From positions 587,490 through 651,489 of the forward strand of contig NZ_KI911558.1 in NCBI RefSeq assembly GCF_000515235.1: a stretch of 64,000 bases of DNA, read 5' to 3'. The stretch comes from Synechococcus sp. CC9616. Its GTDB lineage: Bacteria; Cyanobacteriota; Cyanobacteriia; PCC-6307; Cyanobiaceae. The notes beneath the pieces are model-generated. The model saw nothing but the letters and a program-made list of their open reading frames with translations, had not been told where the DNA came from and did not search any database. Both the position numbers and the translations under genes were made by a program. Of this stretch, positions 57,934 through 64,000 are shown piece by piece; position 1 is the stretch's first letter; the number at the start of each line of letters is the position of its first letter.

Positions 57934-58347
57934 ATGGCAAATTTTATCCGATTAGTGTTAACGCTCGCCTTTCGACTGAGTTGTTGGCTGCTAATTACGT
58001 CTAATTTTGGGGTCTTTAATTTGATAATAGGTGTATTCATTGCATGTATTATTCCTTTAGGTACCTACAAGTCTCTTCAATTAAAAGCTCTCATCCCTTC
58101 AATTATTACTATCATTAAAATAATACCCAATCTAATTACTGAAACATGGCAAATTATTCGTATTAAGCGCCCAATCGATATTTTCACAGTACAACCGATG
58201 TGTCAATTTACACTTCGCGGCTCTAGATTTGCTCAATTCATTCAGGTAATTGCAATCACGTCAACACCTATGTCGATTGTTGCTGGAAATCAAGATGAAG
58301 AACATTGGATTGTTCATCTTGTGGGTGACAAGAGGAAGCAGCCATGA
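57934..58347 (+). CDS. mrpE: Mrp/Mnh antiporter subunit E
   Basis: A 137-residue membrane protein of the MnhE family. Two to three N-terminal helices (FNLIIGVFIACIIPLG) are followed by a soluble part with IPNLITETWQIIRIKRPID and later FAQFIQVIAITSTPMSIVAG, whose TP-x-S core corresponds to the MnhE consensus TPGT. It follows the D subunit by nine bases and overlaps F by four. It is needed for complex assembly in studied systems. Confidence 0.82.
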   Translation: MANFIRLVLTLAFRLSCWLLITSNFGVFNLIIGVFIACIIPLGTYKSLQLKALIPSIITIIKIIPNLITETWQIIRIKRPIDIFTVQPMCQFTLRGSRFAQFIQVIAITSTPMSIVAGNQDEEHWIVHLVGDKRKQP

Positions 58348-58616
58348 TCGAGCCAATATTATTATTGCCAATACATTTTAGTTTTATCTTGTTAATGCTC
58401 ATAGCATCATCATTATCAATTGCTGCTGTTGCGCGCTCATCCTCGTTAAGCGAGCGTATTGCCGTTGCGGGTAGCTTTAGCAATAAAATAGCACTGGTTA
58501 TCCTTACGTATGGAATTTTTCGAAATGATTGGATGATTGGCAGTGTGGGCGCTGTTATTCTGATAGCAGGCGACGCGGGAATGCTTATTTTGGCCTTAAC
58601 TGAATTAAAGGAGTAA
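58344..58616 (+). CDS. mrpF: Mrp/Mnh antiporter subunit F
   Basis: A 90-residue, three-helix membrane protein. The pattern, with a hydrophobic N-terminal helix, then SSSLSERIAVAGSFSNKIAL, then a last helix GSVGAVILIAGDAGMLILAL, matches MrpF/MnhF, where the central D-R-loop region is weakly conserved. The start overlaps the E subunit. Bile-salt or choline resistance roles of some MnhF members are not implied here. Confidence 0.75.
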   Translation: MIEPILLLPIHFSFILLMLIASSLSIAAVARSSSLSERIAVAGSFSNKIALVILTYGIFRNDWMIGSVGAVILIAGDAGMLILALTELKE

Positions 58617-58617
58617 A

Positions 58618-58890
58618 ATGAGCATTCAACTTCTCAGCTCTAATGTCTTAATCATTGTCGGTCTAATTCTTTGGTTCTGGGGCACAGCCCCACTTTTGAA
58701 CAAGTCACATAATCTCTTATATAAATTGCATATGTTGACAGTTGCGGATACCGTTGGATCCGTATTAATTATTACTGGACTTCTTGTTTATGCTCCTAAT
58801 CAATGGCCTATTTTGGCTGTCGTGACCATTTCTTTTGTTTTGTGGAATACCATTTTTTCCTATCTCTTTGCTGTACTGACGAATCGATAA
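58618..58890 (+). CDS. mrpG: Mrp/Mnh antiporter subunit G
   Basis: A 90-residue three-helix protein of the MnhG/PhaG family. The segment LYKLHMLTVADTVGSVLIITGLLVY corresponds to the family pattern R-x-H-x-x-x-x-D-T-x-G, and an initial helix with IIVGLILWFWGTAPL precedes it. It starts one base after the F stop and ends directly before the next start. Confidence 0.82.
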   Translation: MSIQLLSSNVLIIVGLILWFWGTAPLLNKSHNLLYKLHMLTVADTVGSVLIITGLLVYAPNQWPILAVVTISFVLWNTIFSYLFAVLTNR

Positions 58891-59451
58891 ATGCCTACCA
58901 GAACTCTTTTCCTACTACCAGTTGAACTTGTGCTCCCAATTCTGGGTATTTTGTTAATACGTACACAATCTCCTATTCGTGGCCTAATTTATAGATCATT
59001 TTTGGGCTCTCTTGCAGCTCTTTTGTACGCAATATTTGGGGCCCCAGATGTTGCCTTGACAGAAGTTCTTGTCGGCACATTATTATCGTCGATTCTATAT
59101 ATCATCACAATACGTGCTTGCTACAGCGCAGTCATTGTTGTCTCCGAGGATTATGAGATGCCTCAAGTCCTTATGGAGCATTTAAAATCTATGTTTAGCG
59201 AATTACGCATGAATATTGTACTTCAGCCCTCAAAACTTACTCACAGTAGAGATGATTATAATCATCTATTTTCATCCAAAACACTTGCTGGATCTCCACA
59301 TGCAATCTTGGATGGCAATCAACTCTGTATTGAATCACCAATTTTATTGGAAGAATTACTTGAAACCGATTATTATAGAGATAATCAGTTTTTAGATAAA
59401 ATTTACTGTGTTGATTGTCAATCAGATAGTACTACTGATGAGATATCATGA
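58891..59451 (+). CDS. Mrp antiporter A'-like subunit (MbhD/DUF4040 domain)
   Basis: A 186-residue protein. The first 80 residues form a hydrophobic core with GAPDVALTEVLVGTLLSSILYI. This is the DUF4040/MbhD signature, which in standard Mrp systems is the C-terminal part of the long MrpA. The following 100 residues are soluble and polar, with no recognised fold. Cyanobacterial operons also place such a short A-like subunit after G and before B. It overlaps the next gene by four bases. Confidence 0.78.
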   Translation: MPTRTLFLLPVELVLPILGILLIRTQSPIRGLIYRSFLGSLAALLYAIFGAPDVALTEVLVGTLLSSILYIITIRACYSAVIVVSEDYEMPQVLMEHLKSMFSELRMNIVLQPSKLTHSRDDYNHLFSSKTLAGSPHAILDGNQLCIESPILLEELLETDYYRDNQFLDKIYCVDCQSDSTTDEIS

Positions 59452-60143
59452 AGCAAAATAATTTCTCCACAGATCTGATAAAGTCATCATTTTATCTTAT
59501 TGCGATTTCATTTGTTTTTATCAGTGGTTTATTGGTTGTCCCAGAATCTACACAAAGGGATACCAATTCTATCGTCGACTATCTCGTTCAAATTGCCGAT
59601 ATTCCAAACTCCGTTACTGCTGTGATCCTTGGGTCTCGCCTGTTCGATACGATTGGTGAGGTGATTGTTTTTACTGTTGCTGGATTGGGAGTCAAAATAC
59701 TTCTCCATTCCGAAGATTCCGAAACACGATTAGTTGGTGTTCAAGACCCTGTCATTATCAATTTGCTTGATTTTGTAGCTCTTCTGATTGGTTTCCTTGC
59801 CATTGAGCTTGCGATTCGAGGACATCTAAGTCCGGGAGGAGGTTTTGCCGCTGGTGTCGCCGGTGCCACGTCAATTACCTTATTAATGGTTAGTGGACGG
59901 CTTCAAAGGATTGAAGACTTATACAGTCGATATAATGCTGCGATTGTAGAAAAATTTGCCGTTGTTATTTTTATAGTGATAGCAATGATGAGTTTTACGT
60001 CTGTCATTTTCCCGACAAGTCCCTTCTCATTCATACCTCAGAATGTTTATATTCCGATTTTAAATGTTGTGGCTGGTCTAAAAGTGACAATCGGAGCATG
60101 GTCTGTGATTCGATTGTTTATTACTAAGCGTGGAATCATCTAG
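59448..60143 (+). CDS. mrpB: Mrp/Mnh antiporter subunit B
   Basis: A 231-residue membrane protein with an MnhB domain. The key segment, LAIELAIRGHLSPGGGFAAGVAGATSI, contains the G-H-x-x-P-G-G-G-F block that defines MnhB. The N-terminal 80 residues form an additional domain with a hydrophobic start and a helix; some cyanobacterial B subunits have such an extension, and it may correspond to the MbhE-like part of MrpA. It overlaps the previous gene and is followed two bases later by the channel gene. Confidence 0.85.
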   Translation: MKQNNFSTDLIKSSFYLIAISFVFISGLLVVPESTQRDTNSIVDYLVQIADIPNSVTAVILGSRLFDTIGEVIVFTVAGLGVKILLHSEDSETRLVGVQDPVIINLLDFVALLIGFLAIELAIRGHLSPGGGFAAGVAGATSITLLMVSGRLQRIEDLYSRYNAAIVEKFAVVIFIVIAMMSFTSVIFPTSPFSFIPQNVYIPILNVVAGLKVTIGAWSVIRLFITKRGII

Positions 60144-60145
60144 AC

Positions 60146-60901
60146 GTGAAAGATAAAAGAAGTATCAAGCAAGATCTTTGGTACTTCGGAGATTATATGG
60201 GTGGATTCTCTGGTACGAATTACAATTATATTGTTTACCTCTCGATCGCATTACTATTGTTTGCGATTGCACTTTCAACGGAAACTGGCCTTGAGCCTGT
60301 TTTTTATCGACTTTATATCCCATATACTTATGAACTGATTGAAATTTTCTTTATCGCTGATTACGTTGGCAAAATAGCTAATACGTGGTCGCTTTATAGC
60401 TATAAACCAGTCCACTTGTTAACATCTACTCTGAAATTGCGAGCGATAGTTGACCTTTCGACCTTATTATTTTTAATTACTGACTTTCTACCAAATTCCT
60501 CGCTGCCTGTCATTTCATTGTACTTGTTGAAGGTATTGATCTTATTTTATTTTTCCGACCTAAGGGATATCATCCTTAGGGTTAAATATATAGTATTTAG
60601 TCATCCTGCAAAGACTTTTTTCCCTCTAACTCTTTTGGCCATTGTTACATATTCATTGGCAGTAATTATGTATTTAGTTGAGGGACAGATGGACCCTGAT
60701 CATTTTGGATCAATATTGAAGTCGTTGTGGTTTTCGTTTGTCAGTGCAACAACAATAGGATACGGTGATGTCACACCGACCTCATTTTTAGGTCGCTTTT
60801 TATCATCTACATTTGCTTTATTTGGTATCATCTGTATTGCTATATTGACTGCTAACATAATTGACCTAAATGCTAGGTACGATGAGGAGACTTCGGATTA
60901 A
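60146..60901 (+). CDS. Six-helix potassium channel of the VIC family
   Basis: A 251-residue protein with a GTG start. It has six hydrophobic segments and a pore loop between the last two, with the K+ selectivity filter TTIGYGD at residues 202-208. The fourth segment, ISLYLLKVLILFYFSDLRDI, carries only a lysine and an arginine, so a strong voltage sensor is unlikely. There is no C-terminal RCK or nucleotide-binding domain. It begins two bases after mrpB, so it is co-transcribed with the antiporter. A K+ leak or uptake path coupled to Na+/H+ exchange is plausible. Confidence 0.85.
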   Translation: MKDKRSIKQDLWYFGDYMGGFSGTNYNYIVYLSIALLLFAIALSTETGLEPVFYRLYIPYTYELIEIFFIADYVGKIANTWSLYSYKPVHLLTSTLKLRAIVDLSTLLFLITDFLPNSSLPVISLYLLKVLILFYFSDLRDIILRVKYIVFSHPAKTFFPLTLLAIVTYSLAVIMYLVEGQMDPDHFGSILKSLWFSFVSATTIGYGDVTPTSFLGRFLSSTFALFGIICIAILTANIIDLNARYDEETSD

Positions 60902-60991
60902 TACCAGCAAGCCATTTTAGTGTTGATCGGCTAACAATATAATTTTACATACGATTTTCCTGTAAATTCTATATAGCTCAGTTTGTACTTT

Positions 60992-61714
60992 ATGAAATCG
61001 TTAAATCACATTATCGACGCATCTACTCCTTATTCAATTTTCAAGGCGTATATTTCTTCTTACTCAAAATATGTGGGCGTTTTAAAGTTTGGCTGGGGAA
61101 GCTTGTTGATTGATCCAGAATTTGAAGAAAAGAAGAGATTGCTGGATCAGTACAAGATTAAATCTACTCCGGGCGGCACACTATTTGAGTACTTTTATCA
61201 ACAAAACGACTTAAATGCTTTCAGAGATTTGCTTAAACGCTGGAATTTTTGTTCAGTAGAACTAAGTCGTGGAACAATAACTATCTCAGATGTTGAATAT
61301 TCAAATTTAATTAATCAATTCTCGGCTGATTTTACAGTCTACAGTGAAGTTGGTTTCAAATCTCCAGAACTCTCAGATCAAATGAGTCCATCTGATTGGA
61401 TACGCAGTTGTCAATTGTCATTGGATGCAGGTGCAGAGTTCGTTATACTTGAGGCTCGCGAATCTGGTACAGCAGGAATTGTTGATAAAGATGGTATCAT
61501 CAAAACTCCTCTCTTGACTCATCTTGTCAATACCATTGGTTTGGAATCAGTTTTGTTCGAAGCTCCAGTAAAAGCCTTGCAGGCGCATCTGATTAATCTT
61601 TTTGGTACAGACGTTAATCTCGGCAATATTAGTCTCCAGAGTATTTTGCCTTTACAGGCTTTGCGTCAACGACTTCGTTCCGATACGTTGGAAACATCCT
61701 TAAAGTCGGCATGA
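60992..61714 (+). CDS. comA: ComA-family phosphosulfolactate synthase
   Basis: A 240-residue protein. It contains FGWGSLLIDPEFEEKKRLL, then STPGGTLFEYF, VELSRGTITIS, SEVGFKSPE and AGAEFVILEARESGTAGIVD. These are the conserved blocks of ComA, which adds sulfite to PEP to give (R)-2-phospho-3-sulfolactate on a TIM-barrel. The family (Pfam PF02679) also includes plant Hsa32, which lacks a proven synthase activity, so the reaction is not certain. The start is ATG 60992; an upstream TTG at 60983 is possible. The gene follows the K+ channel after 90 bases and overlaps the VOC gene. comB is 31 kb away. Confidence 0.85.
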   Translation: MKSLNHIIDASTPYSIFKAYISSYSKYVGVLKFGWGSLLIDPEFEEKKRLLDQYKIKSTPGGTLFEYFYQQNDLNAFRDLLKRWNFCSVELSRGTITISDVEYSNLINQFSADFTVYSEVGFKSPELSDQMSPSDWIRSCQLSLDAGAEFVILEARESGTAGIVDKDGIIKTPLLTHLVNTIGLESVLFEAPVKALQAHLINLFGTDVNLGNISLQSILPLQALRQRLRSDTLETSLKSA

Positions 61715-62142
61715 TATCAGATAAATTTCAACCCTCACTGTCCTCAGGGATGTTGATCCATGTAGCGATTCCGTCCTATGAACTCGATAAGAGTTTGAAC
61801 TTTTACCGGGATGTGATCGGGGCTACACCATTTCGTATTCTCGATGACCGAGTCACTTTTGGGTTTCACAACCTTCAACTTGTTTGTCATCTGACCAATC
61901 GCAATGACAATCAACCTAACAGCGGCTTTTACCCGCGTCACTTTGGGATTACGTTCATTGAGCACACTGAATATCAGCAGTTTTACGAGAGTGTGCTTGC
62001 CCAGTACGGCTCTTTCGTTTATTCTGGCTTATCTTCTCGATTTTCCGGTCGTTCCGATGAACATATGACATTTATCTTACAAGATCCATCCAGCAATTTT
62101 GTTGAATTCAAGCATTATTTGTCACCCGATTCGTCATTTTAA
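61711..62142 (+). CDS. VOC-family (glyoxalase/dioxygenase superfamily) protein
   Basis: A 143-residue protein made of two beta-alpha-beta-beta-beta modules. The start module reads HVAIPSYELDKSLNFYRDVIG and the second HFGITFIEHTEYQQFYESVL, ending in DPSSNFVEFKHYL. The ends carry the His and Glu positions that bind metal in VOC enzymes. The substrate is unknown. The start overlaps comA by four bases (ATGA), so the two are translated together. A role in the same pathway, for example on a sulfonated or C3 intermediate, is inference. Confidence 0.82.
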   Translation: MISDKFQPSLSSGMLIHVAIPSYELDKSLNFYRDVIGATPFRILDDRVTFGFHNLQLVCHLTNRNDNQPNSGFYPRHFGITFIEHTEYQQFYESVLAQYGSFVYSGLSSRFSGRSDEHMTFILQDPSSNFVEFKHYLSPDSSF

Positions 62143-62147
62143 TTTAA

Positions 62148-63044
62148 ATGATTTACTTTGATTTCTACAAACGAATTTTTGCTTTTTTGATCTGCACGCT
62201 TGTTCTTTTAATCCCGTTTGTTTATTCTGATTCGGTGAATGCAGCTGAAATTAAATATATTGACCGAATAATTGAGCGTGGTTATCTAAAAGTTGGACTT
62301 CCTCCATATACAACTCCACCATTTTATTTCAATGAAAGCAGCGGAGAATTGGCTGGTTATGACGTAGAAATAATTAGAAATTTTGCAAATTTTTTGGATG
62401 TCGATGTTAAGTTCGACCGTGATTCAACAAGTTTTAACGATTTAGTACGACGATCTGGAGCCAATGATTTTGACATGGCCATTGGAAAGCTTGGTACTAC
62501 CTATGCACGAATGTCTGATGCTCATCCTCATGAGTATATGAATTTCAGGCATTCAATTCTTGCCAAACGAAAATCAATCGCTAATCTCCAAGGAAATATT
62601 CCAGACAGTGATTTTGCGAGAGTTCTGTTAAACTCTAATATCAAACTTGGATTTATTGGGCGTTCTGCATACGATACTTACGCTAGCGCCCTATTCCCTA
62701 ATGCCGAGAAAATAGGCTATGAAAATTGGGATAAATGTAAAGAGGCATTGTTTGCAGGCGAAGTGGATGGAATTTACAGAGATGCAACAGAAGTTAAAAA
62801 AATTGTTTATCAGGAGCCTGCGATCTCCCTTGATTATGTACCTGTTCTATTCGAAGATATAGTTGATCAAAAGTCAATATATTTATCAACAGAGGCTAAT
62901 AACGATATGGCTTCTATTCTGGATTACTATTTATCGAAACAGGTTTCAATCAAGGACGATTCTGAAATCATTGCTGAATTTCCGGATTTCTATAAACCTA
63001 ACACAGATCTTCCCTCCAAAATTTCCAAGAAAGGAGCCTCTTGA
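62148..63044 (+). CDS. Periplasmic solute-binding protein (SBP family 3)
   Basis: A 298-residue exported protein with a signal peptide to about residue 32 (VNA-AE). The mature part has the SBP_bac_3 opening IIERGYLKVGLPPY, then GELAGYDVEIIRNFANFLDV and DFDMAIGKLG. This family binds polar amino acids and related anions. No ABC permease or ATPase follows; instead the next gene is a secondary symporter of the dicarboxylate family. The two are probably partners, which is unusual for this binding-protein family. It follows the VOC gene by five bases. Confidence 0.85.
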   Translation: MIYFDFYKRIFAFLICTLVLLIPFVYSDSVNAAEIKYIDRIIERGYLKVGLPPYTTPPFYFNESSGELAGYDVEIIRNFANFLDVDVKFDRDSTSFNDLVRRSGANDFDMAIGKLGTTYARMSDAHPHEYMNFRHSILAKRKSIANLQGNIPDSDFARVLLNSNIKLGFIGRSAYDTYASALFPNAEKIGYENWDKCKEALFAGEVDGIYRDATEVKKIVYQEPAISLDYVPVLFEDIVDQKSIYLSTEANNDMASILDYYLSKQVSIKDDSEIIAEFPDFYKPNTDLPSKISKKGAS

Positions 63045-63047
63045 TCA

Positions 63048-64000
63048 ATGACTACATTTCCTTTTGACTTCAAGAAGTTTAAGTTGAGTTTCCTGAGCTT
63101 ACGTTTATATCTGCGAAAACTTCGTACTGTTAAAGCGTTTGTCTTTTTTATCCTTCCAGCAGCTCTTATTCTAGGATTATTTCTCCCTGATGCTGCGGAT
63201 ACTCTCAATTCTTTTGGACTTACCTTGATCCAGTTGATATCATTTCCCGCTATTCCTTTGGTTCTTACTGCTGTTGTTATTTCAACCTATTCAATATTTT
63301 CACTTTCAAGCTCTCCTGAACAAGAATTTAAATTCACACGACGTCTTTTCCTTTCTCTGCTCGTCCTCATTGGTTTCGTATCTATATTTGCACTTATGTT
63401 ATCTCTGTATCAAAAGCCAGGTGTGCTTTCTCCGGACGGGAGGCTTTCTATAGGAACATATATGTTGGATGTGACTGATATCAGGCTTACGTTGTCAACA
63501 GCTGTTTCAGAAGCTGTTGATCCTTTCGAATGGGCTAAAACAATACTTCCTAATAATATTGTTGGTGATGCATCTCGAGGGCAAACATTAAAAGTGATTA
63601 GTGGATCCGTCCTGTTGGGGTGGGGTCTCTCTCTTCTTCCGAAGGATAAGTCAGCACCACTTCTTACAATAATCAGAGGTATTTACGATGTTTCAGTGAA
63701 GGTCCTTGATGAACTTCTACTGATTGCGCCTCTTGTTGTTATCTGTTTAATTGCAGGAGCCTTTTCGAGTATCAATTCTGAAATTGTTGTTTCATTACTG
63801 AATCTCACAATATGCATGCTTCTCGCGTCACTTGCTTCGCTCGGAGTTAGCCGGCTCATTGTCAAGCGTTTTACAACCTCTGCTGAACGAGCTTCTTCGG
63901 ACGTCAACCCAGCAGATTCTGTGTTCCTGCTCGGACTATCAACGGGGAGCAGTCTTGCCTGTTATCCAACAATTATGCGAGCCATGGAGAAAATGGGTCG
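63048..64000 (+). CDS. Sodium:dicarboxylate (DAACS/SDF) symporter, truncated by window edge
   Basis: A frame open from ATG 63048 to the end of the window (at least 317 residues). Several long hydrophobic helices are interspersed, with ILPNNIVGDASRGQTLKVIS and SVLLGWGLSLLPKD, which fit the SDF family, and a Ser-rich re-entrant hairpin LGLSTGSSLACYPTIMRAME, matching the family STSSSLATLP loop. These transporters move glutamate, aspartate, succinate or other anions with Na+ or H+. It starts four bases after the binding-protein gene. Substrate is unknown; a di- or trivalent acid such as a sulfonated acid is possible. Confidence 0.85.
   Translation, partial: MTTFPFDFKKFKLSFLSLRLYLRKLRTVKAFVFFILPAALILGLFLPDAADTLNSFGLTLIQLISFPAIPLVLTAVVISTYSIFSLSSSPEQEFKFTRRLFLSLLVLIGFVSIFALMLSLYQKPGVLSPDGRLSIGTYMLDVTDIRLTLSTAVSEAVDPFEWAKTILPNNIVGDASRGQTLKVISGSVLLGWGLSLLPKDKSAPLLTIIRGIYDVSVKVLDELLLIAPLVVICLIAGAFSSINSEIVVSLLNLTICMLLASLASLGVSRLIVKRFTTSAERASSDVNPADSVFLLGLSTGSSLACYPTIMRAMEKMG

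Noticed and set aside
60992-61714. A coenzyme M pathway in this cyanobacterium
   Set aside because: Only ComA- and ComB-type genes are seen; the later ComC/D/E steps are absent and coenzyme M is not known from cyanobacteria. Sulfolactate is a more modest end point.

Overview
The window reads as a chromosome segment of a marine picocyanobacterium of the Synechococcus/Cyanobium type. The grounds are phylloquinone genes (menD, menB), cyanobacterial families of unknown function (DUF760, DUF1350, DUF1816, DUF3288, DUF3464/PAM68, DUF4336), glycogen synthase, a plastoquinone-type UbiD, a solanesyl-type prenyl diphosphate synthase, and pstS next to a CRP-family regulator matching PtrA of marine Synechococcus. 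Most genes are GC-rich and tightly packed, with several GTG or TTG starts.

Layout. 0-0.4 kb: end of a LysR regulator. 0.8-3.8 kb: methyltransferase, flavoprotein and type III polyketide synthase, a probable alkylresorcinol or quinone (hierridin-like) locus. 3.8-11.4 kb: an accessory zone with a foreign-looking FAD oxidoreductase between two degenerate 45-base repeats, a 255-bp segment present twice, and between the copies an AT-rich island. The island holds an exported zinc peptidase and a run of small ORF, 37-codon ORF and exported TPR-CHAT protease. 11.4-23 kb: DUF4336, DUF760, lepB, a broken AraC regulator, then a same-strand run menD, menB, L,D-transpeptidase, glgA, a membrane protein and murF, then a TPR protein and glmU. 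23-25.3 kb: an AT-rich gap and an RTX-like glycine-rich protein. 25.3-37.6 kb: an MnmC-like methyltransferase, aroA and ubiD on the minus strand, then comB, nitrilase, amidase, murI and prenyl synthase on the plus strand, then a HAD hydrolase, acs, DUF1350 and a peroxiredoxin.

37.6-56 kb: an exonuclease, the phosphate pair pstS-ptrA with a Pho-box-like repeat, tRNA-Pro(GGG), msrA with an overlapping 59-residue membrane ORF, an ABC exporter half, then trpD, carA, a STAS protein, mini-RNase III, an RlmB-like methyltransferase with two expanded repeat tails, DUF1816, gatA and an unsplit dnaE, followed by PAM68-like and rpsO on the other strand. 56-64 kb: an AT-rich, single-strand run of at least twelve genes. 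It encodes a cyanobacterial-type Mrp Na+/H+ antiporter (order C-D-E-F-G-A'-B), a six-helix K+ channel, a ComA-family phosphosulfolactate synthase, a VOC protein, a periplasmic binding protein and a sodium:dicarboxylate-type symporter cut by the window edge.

The most interesting point is that ComA (61 kb) and ComB (29 kb), the first two enzymes of sulfolactate formation, both occur here. ComA sits in an ion-homeostasis and transport run, which suggests an organosulfonate linked to salt or K+ balance. Second is the CHAT island, where a 37-codon ORF with a strong ribosome site is coupled to the CHAT protease start. Functional proposals for both are inference.
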